From contig CAIUGM010000036.1 of the NCBI GenBank assembly GCA_903898675.1, positions 1 through 64,000 of the forward strand: a stretch of DNA of 64,000 bases, in the 5' to 3' direction. This DNA is from an uncultured Verrucomicrobiota bacterium. Lineage in GTDB: Bacteria; Verrucomicrobiota; Verrucomicrobiia; Opitutales; Opitutaceae. A program made the translations under genes and the position numbers. Of this stretch, positions 1-8,042 are shown in pieces (positions within the stretch are counted from its first letter, which is position 1; each line of letters opens with the position of its first letter). The notes beneath the pieces were generated by a model. The model made no database searches, had not been told where the DNA came from, and saw only the letters and a list, made by a program, of their open reading frames with translations.

Positions 1-41
1 GTTTAGGAAACGCGTGCTCTATCCATTTGAGCTACGGGGAC
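1..41 (-). tRNA. tRNA-Arg (anticodon CCT), 5' part only
   Basis: Read on the minus strand, the sequence gives a 7-nt acceptor strand (GTCCCCG, 41-35), a D arm with GCTC/GAGC stem, and the 5' anticodon stem CGCGT (14-10). The 7-nt loop TTCCTAA (9-3) carries anticodon CCT at 7-5. The variable loop, T arm and 3' end lie beyond the window edge. CCT decodes AGG arginine. Confidence 0.85.
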
Positions 42-143
42 TAACCTTGTTTCCAAACATGCCGCCGCCCGGGGTTTGGCAAACTAAAAATGCCCGTTGA
101 CAGAGGGGGGCGGAGTAGCAACCTTCCCGCTCCCTTTTCAATC

Positions 144-344
144 ATGAGCAGCACCGAACCGAAGCCCACCACGCAGACCCTCACGCCGCAGGAGATCCCG
201 ATGACCAGCCCGCAGCTGATGAGTCGCTATATCACCGACACCGGCAAGATTCTGCCGCGCAAATACACCCATCTGTCCGCCAAGGAGCAGCGCCGCGTCA
301 CCTCGAAGATCAAGAGCGCGCGCAACATGCTGACGATGCTCTGA
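144..344 (+). CDS. rpsR: 30S ribosomal protein S18
   Basis: This 66-aa basic protein has the S18 core: an aromatic segment (SRYITDTGKILPRKYTHLSA) followed by an Ala-Lys-Glu-Gln stretch and the terminal helix IKSARNMLTML. S18 sits on the platform of the small subunit next to S6 and S11. The ATG at 144 is preferred over in-frame starts at 90 or 198, because the 18 residues upstream of it look non-conserved and the protein is already near family length. It stands alone here, without rpsF, ssb or rplI neighbours. A strong terminator follows within 25 bases, so it is probably monocistronic. Confidence 0.85.
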   Translation: MSSTEPKPTTQTLTPQEIPMTSPQLMSRYITDTGKILPRKYTHLSAKEQRRVTSKIKSARNMLTML

Positions 345-366
345 GCGGTTGCTCAACGACCCTTTC

Positions 367-394
367 AGCCGGAGCCAACGCTCCGGCTTTTTTA
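367..394 (+). terminator. Rho-independent terminator of rpsR
   Basis: A perfect 9-bp stem AGCCGGAGC (367-375) / GCTCCGGCT (380-388) with loop CAAC is followed by a T run. It lies 22 bases after the rpsR stop codon. Confidence 0.9.
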
Positions 395-424
395 TTGGCC
401 TAGTTGACCACAAACCCGGATTTT

Positions 425-546
425 CACCACGAAACACACGAAGGACACGAAATGCCGAACCAGACTAAACGACTGCTTTCGGTGATTTTCATAAGGACAT
501 GGTCGGCGAGAGTCCTTTTTTCGTGTGTTTGGTGTGTTTCGTGGTG
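425..546. repeat. Long imperfect inverted repeat (CACGAAACACACGAA type)
   Basis: Two 28-nt arms (425-452 and 519-546) are reverse complements at 25 of 28 positions and flank a 66-nt centre. The arms are built from short periodic units (CACGAAACACAC). The element fills the gap between rpsR and the sua5 gene and has no coding potential. Its word composition resembles the element at 2830-2936, which suggests a dispersed family. Confidence 0.8.
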
Positions 547-576
547 ACCTGCTGATTTCTGTTTCTGGAGTACCTC

Positions 577-1551
577 ATGCCCGTCCGCGTTTACTCCCCG
601 ACTCCGCCCAACTTGCGCCGATTGGCCGTAGCCCTGCGCCATGGCGAACTGGTGGCGATCCCGACCGAGACGGTCTATGGCCTGGCCGCCAACGCACTCG
701 ACGCCCGGGCCTGCCGCGCGATCTTCCGCGCGAAGGGCCGGCCGGCGAATGATCCGCTGATCGTGCATGTGCTGGACCTGGCGCACGCCGAGAAACTGGC
801 GGAGTTCAATGCCGAGGCGCGAAAACTCGCACGGCAGTTCTGGCCCGGCCCACTGACCTTGGTGCTGCCGAAGAAACCAAGTGTGCCGGGCATCGTGACT
901 TCCGGCAGCCCGACCGTGGCGATCCGCGCCCCTGCCCATCCTCTCGCCCGCCGGTTGCTGCGGCTCGCCGGGATTCCGCTCGCCGCGCCCAGCGCGAACC
1001 TCTTCGGCTACATCAGCCCGACCACCGCGGACCATGTCGTCGCCGGCCTGGGCCGCCGCATCCTCCATGTCCTCGATGGCGGCACGTGCCAGATCGGGGT
1101 CGAGTCAACCATTGTGGACCTGACCGACCCGGCGAAGCCGCGCATCCTGCGACCGGGTGCGATTACGGCCGGCCAACTCCAAAAGGTTTTGGGCGTCCCC
1201 GTCGGCCGGCTCACTCGCCGCAAGGCAGCAGCCGACCCGCTGGCGCCGGGCATGATGGCTCGCCACTACAGCCCGCGCACGCCGCTGGTGCTGCGGGAGC
1301 CTGTCGCCAAGCCGGCGCGAAAAATCGCCGCGGTATTCCTGCGCAAGCCGGCCGGCCAGACCGCGCCGAATATATTCTGGTTGAGCCGGCGCGGCGCTCT
1401 GGCCGAGGTGGCGCGAAATCTCTACGGGGTGCTGCGCCAGGCCGATGCCAGCGGGTTCGCGCAGATCCAGGTCGAGCCGTTGCCGGCGGATGCCGGCGGC
1501 CTGGCCGCCGCGATCAACGACCGGCTGCACCGGGCCGCAGCCAAAGTGTAG
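577..1551 (+). CDS. sua5: L-threonylcarbamoyladenylate synthase, long Sua5 type
   Basis: This 324-aa enzyme makes threonylcarbamoyl-AMP from threonine, bicarbonate and ATP, the first step of the t6A37 modification of ANN-decoding tRNAs. Residues 12-200 form the YrdC fold, with PTETVYGLAANA, KGRPANDPLIVH, the SGSPTVAIRAP segment and the SAN motif in PLAAPSANL. The C-terminal part (about 205-324) is the extra Sua5 domain joined by a linker containing PGMMARHYSPRTP, which separates it from short TsaC proteins. The ATG at 577 follows a CTGGAG ribosome-binding site. The stop codon lies inside a long palindrome shared with the 3' side of the convergent hisC. Confidence 0.93.
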   Translation: MPVRVYSPTPPNLRRLAVALRHGELVAIPTETVYGLAANALDARACRAIFRAKGRPANDPLIVHVLDLAHAEKLAEFNAEARKLARQFWPGPLTLVLPKKPSVPGIVTSGSPTVAIRAPAHPLARRLLRLAGIPLAAPSANLFGYISPTTADHVVAGLGRRILHVLDGGTCQIGVESTIVDLTDPAKPRILRPGAITAGQLQKVLGVPVGRLTRRKAAADPLAPGMMARHYSPRTPLVLREPVAKPARKIAAVFLRKPAGQTAPNIFWLSRRGALAEVARNLYGVLRQADASGFAQIQVEPLPADAGGLAAAINDRLHRAAAKV

Positions 1552-1620
1552 CCGCGTTGGAGCGTTGCGAAAACGTGGTCCCTGGGGCCACCCTTTCGTC
1601 TTCGACTCAAGCGCGGCTAC
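1548..1620. repeat. REP-like palindrome between convergent genes
   Basis: The left arm from GTAGCCGCG (1548) pairs with the right arm ending CGCGGCTAC (1620). The outer 9 bp are perfect, and an inner CGAAA/TTTCG and GTGG/CCAC block is also matched, giving an imperfect hairpin of about 32 bp per arm. It overlaps the sua5 stop codon and ends 15 bases from the hisC stop. There is no T run on either exit side, so it resembles a REP element more than a classic terminator. Confidence 0.75.
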
Positions 1621-1634
1621 AAAAAATAAGATCC

Positions 1635-2729
1635 TCACCCCCGCAGCACTTCCGCCAGCGCCCCCAGCAGGCGCTCGTTCTGTGCGTGGGTGCCGACCGT
1701 CAGCCGCAGCCACTCGGGCAGGCCGTAGGGTTTGACGGGCCGGGTGATGATGCCGCGCTGTTGCAACCCGCCAAAGACGCGCGTGCCGTCGCCGACCTTC
1801 GCGAGCAGGAAATTTCCCGTGCCCGGGACAAACCCCACGCCAAGTTTGGTCAGGCCCGCTTCGAGCTGGGCCAGGCCCGCCCGGTTTTCGCGCAGGCACT
1901 TCGCGACAAACTCATGATCGTCCAGCGCCGCCACGGCCGCCGCCACGGCAATCGCGTTCACATTGAAGGGCTGCCGCGCGCGCTGCACGATGGCGATGAG
2001 TTCCGCCGCACCGTAACCGTAGCCCACGCGGAGCGAGGCCAGGCCGTAGACTTTTGAAAATGTACGCAGGCAGATCACCTTCCGCCCCTCGGCGATCAGC
2101 GGACGCAGGTCCGGGGCATTTTCGACATATTCGGCGTAGGCTTCGTCGAACACGAGGATCGCATGCGGCGGCAACGCGCGGACCAATTCCACGATCTCGG
2201 CCCCGGTGTTGCTCGCCCCCACGGGATTCGCCGGGCTTGCCAGGAACACCAGCCGGGTGCGCGGGGTCACGGCCGCCGCGAGGGCCTTCAGGTCCTGCCG
2301 CATGTCCGTCAGCGGCACCTCGACGGTCGTCGCGCCAAACATGATCGTCACCAGCTTGTAGACGACGAAGGACGACTGGAACATCACGCACTCCCGGCCC
2401 GGCGCGAGGAACGCATGGCCGAGCAGCTCAATGATTTCGTTCGAGCCATCGCCGATGATAAACTGGTCCATCCCCAGGCTCCATTTCTCCGCGAGCTTGT
2501 GCCGCAGCGCATAATAGCCGCCGTCCGGGTAGAGGTGCGCCTCGCGCAAGGCCCGCTCCGCCGCGGCCAGGGCTTTCGGGGACGGGCCGAAGGGATTCTC
2601 GTTCGACGCCAGCTTGATGATGCCGGCCGGATCGAGCCCGAGTTCCCGCGCCACCTGGTCGATCGGTTTGCCGGCTTCGTACACCGGCTGGGTCAGGATC
2701 CCGGGGTTGGCGAGTTCGGCGAAAGTCAT
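1635..2729 (-). CDS. hisC: Histidinol-phosphate aminotransferase
   Basis: This 364-aa class I/II PLP aminotransferase converts imidazole acetol phosphate to histidinol phosphate in histidine synthesis. Visible family features are the N-terminal KLASNENPFGPSPKAL block, the cofactor Asp/Tyr in VFDEAYAEYV, and the PLP lysine in RTFSKVYGLASLRVGYG, with the conserved C-terminal Arg in LRLTVGT. Length is normal for HisC. Some relatives act on aromatic amino acids or in cobalamin synthesis, so specificity is assigned by best resemblance. No other his genes are in the window. Confidence 0.9.
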   Translation of the reverse strand: MTFAELANPGILTQPVYEAGKPIDQVARELGLDPAGIIKLASNENPFGPSPKALAAAERALREAHLYPDGGYYALRHKLAEKWSLGMDQFIIGDGSNEIIELLGHAFLAPGRECVMFQSSFVVYKLVTIMFGATTVEVPLTDMRQDLKALAAAVTPRTRLVFLASPANPVGASNTGAEIVELVRALPPHAILVFDEAYAEYVENAPDLRPLIAEGRKVICLRTFSKVYGLASLRVGYGYGAAELIAIVQRARQPFNVNAIAVAAAVAALDDHEFVAKCLRENRAGLAQLEAGLTKLGVGFVPGTGNFLLAKVGDGTRVFGGLQQRGIITRPVKPYGLPEWLRLTVGTHAQNERLLGALAEVLRG

Positions 2730-2829
2730 GGACCCAGCCCACTGCGCCAGCCGCGGGGACTCAAATCAAAAGCAGACCATCGAACAGGGAATTTAACCGC
2801 GAAGGCCGCGAAGAGACGCGAAGGAGGGT

Positions 2830-2936
2830 TGCCCACGGAACACACGGAATACACCGAAGCACTGATTATTAATTCAAAAAACGGATCTGAAAACTGCCTG
2901 CGCTGTTTCTGTGTATTCCGTGTGTTCTGTGGGCAG
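2830..2936. repeat. Long imperfect inverted repeat (CACGGAACACACGGAATACAC type)
   Basis: Arms 2830-2862 and 2904-2936 are reverse complements with only a few mismatches and flank a 41-nt AT-rich centre. Just upstream, 2795-2823 carries short tandem-like units (CCGCGAAGGCCGCGAAGAGACGCGAAGG). Like the 425-546 element, the arms are made of 9-10 nt periodic words. Located between hisC and the HAD gene, with no coding potential. Confidence 0.8.
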
Positions 2937-2956
2937 TAAACCCTGCCTTCTGGATC

Positions 2957-3556
2957 CTACCGGCGTAGGCCGCGGCTTGAGACGTGGACCCACTTCATGC
3001 CCGCCGCCTCTGCCGCCTTGATGCCGGGCTCGGCGTCCTCGAATACGAGGCAGCTCGCCGCGGGCACGCCCATCCGTTGGGCGGCCAGCAAAAACATTTC
3101 CGGCGACGGTTTGCCATGCGTCACATCCTCCGGCGTGATCACCACCGGGAACAGATCCGCCAGCTTCATCAGCTCCAGCGTGTGCCGCACCACCACCCGC
3201 GGACCGCCCGAGGCCACGCTCAACGGGAAGCGCCCGTGCATCTTCCGGGCAAATTCGACCACCGGCTCGATGTAGGTCATCTCCGCCATCATGTCGGTGA
3301 AGAACTGCTCCTTCTCATGAAACACGTGGTCCACGTCGATCGTGAGCCCGTAATGCTGAGCGAAAACCGCCGCCACCCGCAGCGTGGGCATGCCGCCGAG
3401 CGAATAAAACAGGTCCTCGCTCAACTGCTGCTTCAATCCGGCCGCCTGCATCGCCCGGTTCCAGGCCCGGTAATGCAGCGGCATCGTGTCCACCAGCGTG
3501 CCGTCGAGATCGAAGATGTAGCCGGCAAAGTCACCGGCGGGAATGTCGAGTTTCAT
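2957..3556 (-). CDS. HAD-superfamily sugar-phosphate phosphatase/mutase (beta-PGM-like)
   Basis: This 199-aa protein carries all four HAD motifs. Motif I is FDLDGTLVDT near residue 17 with the nucleophile Asp and acid/base Asp. Motif II is the Ser of SVASGG, motif III the Lys of HGKPSPEMF, and motif IV the FEDAEPGI acidic pair. A helical C1 cap lies between motifs I and II. It is closest in layout to beta-phosphoglucomutase and YqaB/fructose-1-phosphate phosphatase proteins, which hydrolyse or isomerise small sugar phosphates. The exact substrate cannot be told from sequence. It lies on the same strand as the ars operon but about 145 bases downstream of it. Confidence 0.85.
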   Translation of the reverse strand: MKLDIPAGDFAGYIFDLDGTLVDTMPLHYRAWNRAMQAAGLKQQLSEDLFYSLGGMPTLRVAAVFAQHYGLTIDVDHVFHEKEQFFTDMMAEMTYIEPVVEFARKMHGRFPLSVASGGPRVVVRHTLELMKLADLFPVVITPEDVTHGKPSPEMFLLAAQRMGVPAASCLVFEDAEPGIKAAEAAGMKWVHVSSRGLRR

Positions 3557-3701
3557 GGGAGAACGACCAAAGTGGATGGCCGCCCCCGGTTGGCAAATGA
3601 AACCTCCGGCGGATCATGCCTCGCCGGCGTGAACCCGGTGGAACCCGACCTCTGGACGGGTTGGCTTGGCGCGGGCTCGCCATTCACCCAAGCGCCTGCG
3701 G

Positions 3702-4772
3702 CTAAGCCCGGGCTGCGAGCCGGCGTTTCCAGGCCAGCGCCACGTGGACGAGGGCGATCAGCGCCGGGACTTCGACGAGCGGCCCGACGACCGCGGTGAA
3801 CGCCGCGCCCGAGGCCAGGCCGAACACGCCGACCGCCACGGCGATCGCCAGTTCGAAATTGTTGCCCGAGGCAGTGAACGCGAGCGTGGCGGCCCGCGCA
3901 TAGTCCGCCCCCGCCCGCACGCTCGACCAGAACGTCGCCGCAAACATGATGATGAAATAAACCAGCAGCGGCACCGCGATGCGAAGCACGTCCAGCGGGA
4001 TCCGCAGCACCGTGTCGCCCTTGAGGCTGAACATGACGAAAATCGTGAAAAGCAGCGCCCCGAGGGTGAACGGGCTGATGAACGGAATGAATCTCCCGTC
4101 GTACCACGCCACCCCGGCCGGCCCGCGCCGGAGCAGCCGCCGGCCCAGCCACCCCGCGAGGAAGGGAAGGCCCAGGTAGATAAAGACACTCTGCGCCACG
4201 CTTAGGATCGTGATGCTCGAGAGGTCGAGCGAGCCCAGCTCCACACCGACCAGCGGCGGCAGCACCTTCAGGAACAGCCACGCCAGCGGCGCATAGAAGA
4301 AAACCTGGAAAAGCGCGTTGAACGCCACCAGGCCCGCGCAGTACTCGCGGCTCCCGCCGGCCAGGTCATTCCACACGATCACCATCGCGATGCAGCGCGC
4401 GAGGCCGATCAGCACCAGGCCGGCGAAGTATTCCGGCTGGTGGCGGAGAAAGATCACCGCGAGCGCGAACATCAGGACGGGCCCGACCAGCCAGTTTTGC
4501 AGCAGGGAAAGGACCAGCACCTTCCGGTCGCGGAACACGTCCCCCAGTTCCTCATAGCGCACCCGCGCCAGCGGCGGATACATCATGATGATCAGGCCGA
4601 GCGCGATCGGCACGGAGGTCGTCCCCACATTCCACGCGGTGAGTGCCCGCGGCAGTCCGGGCAAAAAGCGGCCGGCCAGCAGACCCGCCGCCATGGCCAG
4701 AAAGATCCAGAGCGTCAGGTAGCGGTCCAGGAAGGAAAGCCGCAAGAGCAGCGGACGCCCGCCCGTACTCAC
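3702..4772 (-). CDS. acr3: ACR3-family arsenite efflux permease
   Basis: This 356-aa inner-membrane protein has about ten hydrophobic helices. It shows ACR3 family signatures, including the cysteine in [19 protein letters not shown] (transmembrane segment 4) and the [20 protein letters not shown] block. ACR3 exports arsenite using the proton-motive force. The GTG start at 4772 overlaps the arsC stop (GTGA), indicating translational coupling. It is the last gene of arsR-arsC-acr3, so As(V) reduced by ArsC would be handed to this pump. Confidence 0.93.
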   Translation of the reverse strand: MSTGGRPLLLRLSFLDRYLTLWIFLAMAAGLLAGRFLPGLPRALTAWNVGTTSVPIALGLIIMMYPPLARVRYEELGDVFRDRKVLVLSLLQNWLVGPVLMFALAVIFLRHQPEYFAGLVLIGLARCIAMVIVWNDLAGGSREYCAGLVAFNALFQVFFYAPLAWLFLKVLPPLVGVELGSLDLSSITILSVAQSVFIYLGLPFLAGWLGRRLLRRGPAGVAWYDGRFIPFISPFTLGALLFTIFVMFSLKGDTVLRIPLDVLRIAVPLLVYFIIMFAATFWSSVRAGADYARAATLAFTASGNNFELAIAVAVGVFGLASGAAFTAVVGPLVEVPALIALVHVALAWKRRLAARA

Positions 4773-5281
4773 CGCGCCATCCCCTTCTCAGCCTCAAGCC
4801 TGAACTGGTCACCCACATTCCGGACCGCGGCGAGGTCGCGCAACTTGGCGTCGGGAAACGCGCAGAACAGGTCGACGCGCCGGGCGATCTGCGAAGCCAC
4901 GTTCACGAAGCACTGGTATTTCTCCTCCTCGGTGCCGGTTGCCGCCGCCGGGTCGGGCGAACCCCAGTGGGCGACCATCGGCTGGCCGGGCCAGACCGGG
5001 CAGGCCTCCTTGGCGTTGTCGCACACCGTGATGACAAAATCGAACTGCACCGCCTTGAACTCATCCCACGACTTCGAGCGCGCGGCGCTGGCATCGAGGC
5101 CGTACTTCTCCCGCAGCGTGCGGACCGCCAGCGGATTGACGATCCCGGCCGGATGGGAGCCGGCACTGTGCACCTCGAAGCGGCCGCGGCCCTTGGCGCG
5201 GAGCAGGTATTCGCCGAGAACGCTGCGGGCGGAGTTGCCGGTGCAGAGGATGAGAACCTTGTAAGCTGGTTGGGTCGTCAT
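4769..5281 (-). CDS. arsC: Arsenate reductase, thioredoxin-coupled type
   Basis: This 170-aa protein is of the low-molecular-weight phosphatase fold. The P-loop CTGNSARS near the N terminus supplies the nucleophilic Cys and the Arg (C-X5-R). The redox cysteines lie in [15 protein letters not shown]. It reduces arsenate to arsenite with electrons from thioredoxin. The ATG at 5281 is chosen because the P-loop then begins about 13 residues in, as usual; a longer in-frame extension upstream would run into arsR. It sits 4 bases after arsR and overlaps acr3, forming one operon. Confidence 0.92.
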   Translation of the reverse strand: MTTQPAYKVLILCTGNSARSVLGEYLLRAKGRGRFEVHSAGSHPAGIVNPLAVRTLREKYGLDASAARSKSWDEFKAVQFDFVITVCDNAKEACPVWPGQPMVAHWGSPDPAAATGTEEEKYQCFVNVASQIARRVDLFCAFPDAKLRDLAAVRNVGDQFRLEAEKGMAR

Positions 5282-5285
5282 GGAA

Positions 5286-5651
5286 TTATTTCGCCGGGGT
5301 CGCGCAGCCACACGGGCCCGACTCGGCCAGCTTGGGCGCAAGCTTCTTTAACCGGGCCAGGTCGCGCTGAAAGACGGGATTTTCCCGTGCGCAGTCCTGC
5401 AGGCAGGCAAGGTTCGCCCTCAACTCACGGGAGGGCTTCGGCGTGAGCTCATAGATCATCCAGTTGCCCGAGCGCTCGACCACCACCAGGCCCCGCGCGC
5501 GCAGGTAGGCGAGGTGCTTCGAGATCTTGACCTGCGGTTCGCCGAGGACGGCCTGGAAGTGGCAGACGCACAGCGGCCCCTGCGCCAGCACGTTGAGCAG
5601 CCGCAGCCGGGTGCGGTCACAGAGGCAGGAATAGATTTTTACCAGGTCCAT
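5286..5651 (-). CDS. arsR: ArsR-family arsenic-responsive repressor
   Basis: This 121-aa winged-helix protein carries the ArsR/SmtB recognition region (VKISKHLAYLRARGLV) and the metalloid-sensing cysteine pair in PLCVCHF at the start of the DNA-binding helix. More cysteines occur at CLQDC and in a C-terminal GPCGC. ArsR proteins repress their own operon and release DNA on binding As(III). A 22-bp dyad lies 10 bases upstream of the start codon. It is the first gene of arsR-arsC-acr3. Confidence 0.93.
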   Translation of the reverse strand: MDLVKIYSCLCDRTRLRLLNVLAQGPLCVCHFQAVLGEPQVKISKHLAYLRARGLVVVERSGNWMIYELTPKPSRELRANLACLQDCARENPVFQRDLARLKKLAPKLAESGPCGCATPAK

Positions 5652-5660
5652 GCCTGAATC

Positions 5661-5682
5661 TATATTCCGTTATAGGTATATA
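5661..5682 (-). promoter_or_regulatory. Putative ArsR operator
   Basis: A dyad of the form TATAT-n-CC-nn-TA-nn-GG-n-ATATA (16 of 22 symmetric positions) lies immediately upstream of arsR and is AT-rich against a GC-rich background. The placement and the TATAT/ATATA arms fit an ArsR box that would occlude the promoter or leader. The role is inferred from position and symmetry. Confidence 0.65.
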
Positions 5683-5732
5683 AGACCAGCCAAAAAATCC
5701 CCCTTGGTGCAATCGTAACAAAACCTGGCCGC

Positions 5733-7928
5733 TCAGGCCCGGCGGCGGCGCGGCCGGAACAGCAGCAGGCCGCCGAGGCCGAGCAACGCATAGGTCGACG
5801 GCTCGGGCACGGGCGTAAACTGCAGGTTCAGGTCGCCGTTGGTGTCGATGAAAGTCGAGAACGTGCCGGTGGCGAAGTTGCCGTTGGTCACGGTCAGCGG
5901 GTTCAGGTAGCCCGGCTGCAGGTTGGGCTGCCCGGCAACGATGCCGTTGAAGTCGACGGCCAGCCACGTGTGGCCGGCCTGCCAGAAGGGATCCGGGGTG
6001 CCGTAGTCGGGACGCTGGCTGATGCCGAGCAAAGTGAGGTCGATATTGAACGTGGCGGTCGTATAAACCTCGGTGTTGCTATCGCTGACCGTCACGACGA
6101 TTTCCGGAGTACCGGTGGTCGTCAGCGACGACAACTGCCAGTGCAGCGTGCTGCTGCTGCCCAGGTAGAGGTTGTTCACCGCGAGGTTGCCGAGGCCGTT
6201 GACGCCCGGCTTGACGACGCCGCCGCTGCCCACGAGCACATTGCCGCCCGTGACAGTCGCGTCGCCCGACAGAATGCCGCCAGTGTGGACGATGATGCCG
6301 CCGGAGAAGAAATTCAGGTTGGTGGAGCTCCGCAGCTGGACCTCGCCGCCGTTGATCGTGAGGCCGCCGGCCCGCAGGTCGATGCCGTTGGCGAAGACCG
6401 CCTGGCCGGCGCCGATCTTGGTGATGTTGTGGGTGGCGGCCCCGCCGCCGTCCGTGAAATAGGCCGCGAAGTTGACCGTACCGCCGGCGTCGGCGGTGAG
6501 ATTGATGTTGCGCGAGATGTAGACCGCGTCGGAGAACGTCGACGAACCGGTGCCGGTCATGCCCAGCGTGGTCGTGCCGCTTCCGCTGTTGGTGTTGGCG
6601 ACATCGACATCGAGCCCGAGAGTCACGCCATTCTCGAGCAGCAGGCTGAGGTTGTCGTTGGTGGCCGTGTTGCCCGTGCCCACCACGACCTCGCCGGTCG
6701 TGCCCAGTGCGTTGCTGTGGCCCACCAGCAAGGTCCCGGTGGTGAGCAGCGTGTCACCGGTGTAGGTGTTGTTACCCGTGAGCTCGAGTGTGCCGGGACC
6801 GGCTTTTTCAAAGTCACCGCTACCGGAATTTAAGGCCTGGTGGGAAATCAGGCCAGTCAGGGTCAGCGTGGTGGCCGGATTGAGGACCGTGATCGTGCCC
6901 GTGTTGCCGGCGAGTACGATGCTGCGATCGCTGCTCGTGCTGACGCCGGTGTAAACCAAGGTACCGTTGTCGTATCCTTCGCCATTGTAGTCGCCGAGAG
7001 TGAATCCACTCCCCTTGCCCGCCGCACTGCTCGCGCCGGAGTTGGCCAGCGTGGAGATCCAAAGGGTGCCGCCCGGGATGCTGATATTGCCGGTGAAGGT
7101 GTTGGCGCCAGTGAGCACGGTCGTGCCCGAATTCTCCACCGTCAGGCCGCGGCCCGCCACCGACTCCGAGATGATCCCGTCCAGTTCCAGGGTGTTGCCG
7201 CCGGCGTCCAGCCTGAGGTCCGATCCGAGGATGATGTTACCAGTCACGGTCGCGTTGCTGACCGCGGCATGGAGCACGCCGGTGGTATTGAAAGTGAAAT
7301 CTTCCGCGACTGAAATGGAGGAACTCGCCGCCGCGTTGCCCAACCAGAGGGATGCGCTGTCGTTCACCACCGTGCCGTTGCCCGGCCCGGTGGCCCCGAG
7401 GGCTGCAGGGTCGCCCACGAACACCGTGGTTTGATAGGGGCCACCGATAGTTGTCACGCCGGTATAGGTGCTGGACCCGTGAAGCTCCAAGGAACTGTTG
7501 TCGTTGGCGACAATGTTGAGACCGGCCGAGCCAGTAAAACCAACCTCGAAGACCGGCGTGGGGCCGCTGGTGCCGAGTGTGATGGTTGGTGTGCCATAGG
7601 AACCATTCAGCGTGAGATTGCTGCCGACGAAATCAGTCGTGTTGTAGGCGCCATCCAGAACGATTCCCGTGACACTGATCCCCGAGCCGACGGTCACCGT
7701 GTAAGCGGTGCCATTGGCTCCAAAGTGGGCCACATTGCCGTTCGTCCAGAGGCCAGGAGCGGCCACGCCCGTGTTGTCGGACGTCCAGTTGCTCGTAGTT
7801 GTGTCCCAAGTGCCGGTACCCGAGAAACCCGTGCCACTGCCACCGGGCTGCCAATTGAGTATCGTCTGTGCCGGCAGCATTGCTGGCACGAAACAACCAA
7901 GCAGGAGCAATATTCTAGCGGGGCGCAT
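5733..7928 (-). CDS. PEP-CTERM-sorted protein with autotransporter-type beta-strand repeats
   Basis: This 731-aa secreted protein has an N-terminal signal peptide (RPARILLLLGCFVPAMLPAQ). A long Gly/Thr/Asn-rich body follows, with repeated T-L-T-G-A/N-N-T-F/Y-T-G units (for example LTGANTFTGNISIPGGTL and LTGNNTYTGDTLLTTGTL) typical of autotransporter-associated beta-strand repeats. The C terminus is a PEP-CTERM signal: VPEPSTYALLGLGGLLLF then a basic RPRRRRA tail. Such proteins are processed by an exosortase and exported to the cell surface or matrix. The ATG at 7928 is chosen because it puts the signal peptide at the N terminus; an upstream ATG at 7982 would add 18 residues. No exosortase gene is in the window. 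Confidence 0.85.
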   Translation of the reverse strand: MRPARILLLLGCFVPAMLPAQTILNWQPGGSGTGFSGTGTWDTTTSNWTSDNTGVAAPGLWTNGNVAHFGANGTAYTVTVGSGISVTGIVLDGAYNTTDFVGSNLTLNGSYGTPTITLGTSGPTPVFEVGFTGSAGLNIVANDNSSLELHGSSTYTGVTTIGGPYQTTVFVGDPAALGATGPGNGTVVNDSASLWLGNAAASSSISVAEDFTFNTTGVLHAAVSNATVTGNIILGSDLRLDAGGNTLELDGIISESVAGRGLTVENSGTTVLTGANTFTGNISIPGGTLWISTLANSGASSAAGKGSGFTLGDYNGEGYDNGTLVYTGVSTSSDRSIVLAGNTGTITVLNPATTLTLTGLISHQALNSGSGDFEKAGPGTLELTGNNTYTGDTLLTTGTLLVGHSNALGTTGEVVVGTGNTATNDNLSLLLENGVTLGLDVDVANTNSGSGTTTLGMTGTGSSTFSDAVYISRNINLTADAGGTVNFAAYFTDGGGAATHNITKIGAGQAVFANGIDLRAGGLTINGGEVQLRSSTNLNFFSGGIIVHTGGILSGDATVTGGNVLVGSGGVVKPGVNGLGNLAVNNLYLGSSSTLHWQLSSLTTTGTPEIVVTVSDSNTEVYTTATFNIDLTLLGISQRPDYGTPDPFWQAGHTWLAVDFNGIVAGQPNLQPGYLNPLTVTNGNFATGTFSTFIDTNGDLNLQFTPVPEPSTYALLGLGGLLLFRPRRRRA

Positions 7929-7993
7929 GGGAAAGTCTGCCGCCCAGATGCAAGCGGATTGCTGCAGCGGGTCAAACGACAATCAATCACTGC

Positions 7994-8013
7994 CGGTAGC
8001 CGAACGGCTACCG
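7994..8013. repeat. Palindrome CGGTAGCCG/CGGCTACCG
   Basis: A 9-bp perfect inverted repeat with a 2-nt centre sits between the PEP-CTERM gene and the 3' end of the helicase gene. A further partial copy (GGCTACC) lies at 8033-8039. No T run follows on the minus strand, so a terminator role for the helicase gene is uncertain. Confidence 0.5.
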
Positions 8014-8042
8014 TCAAGAGTGTAAAATTTACGGCTACCAGC

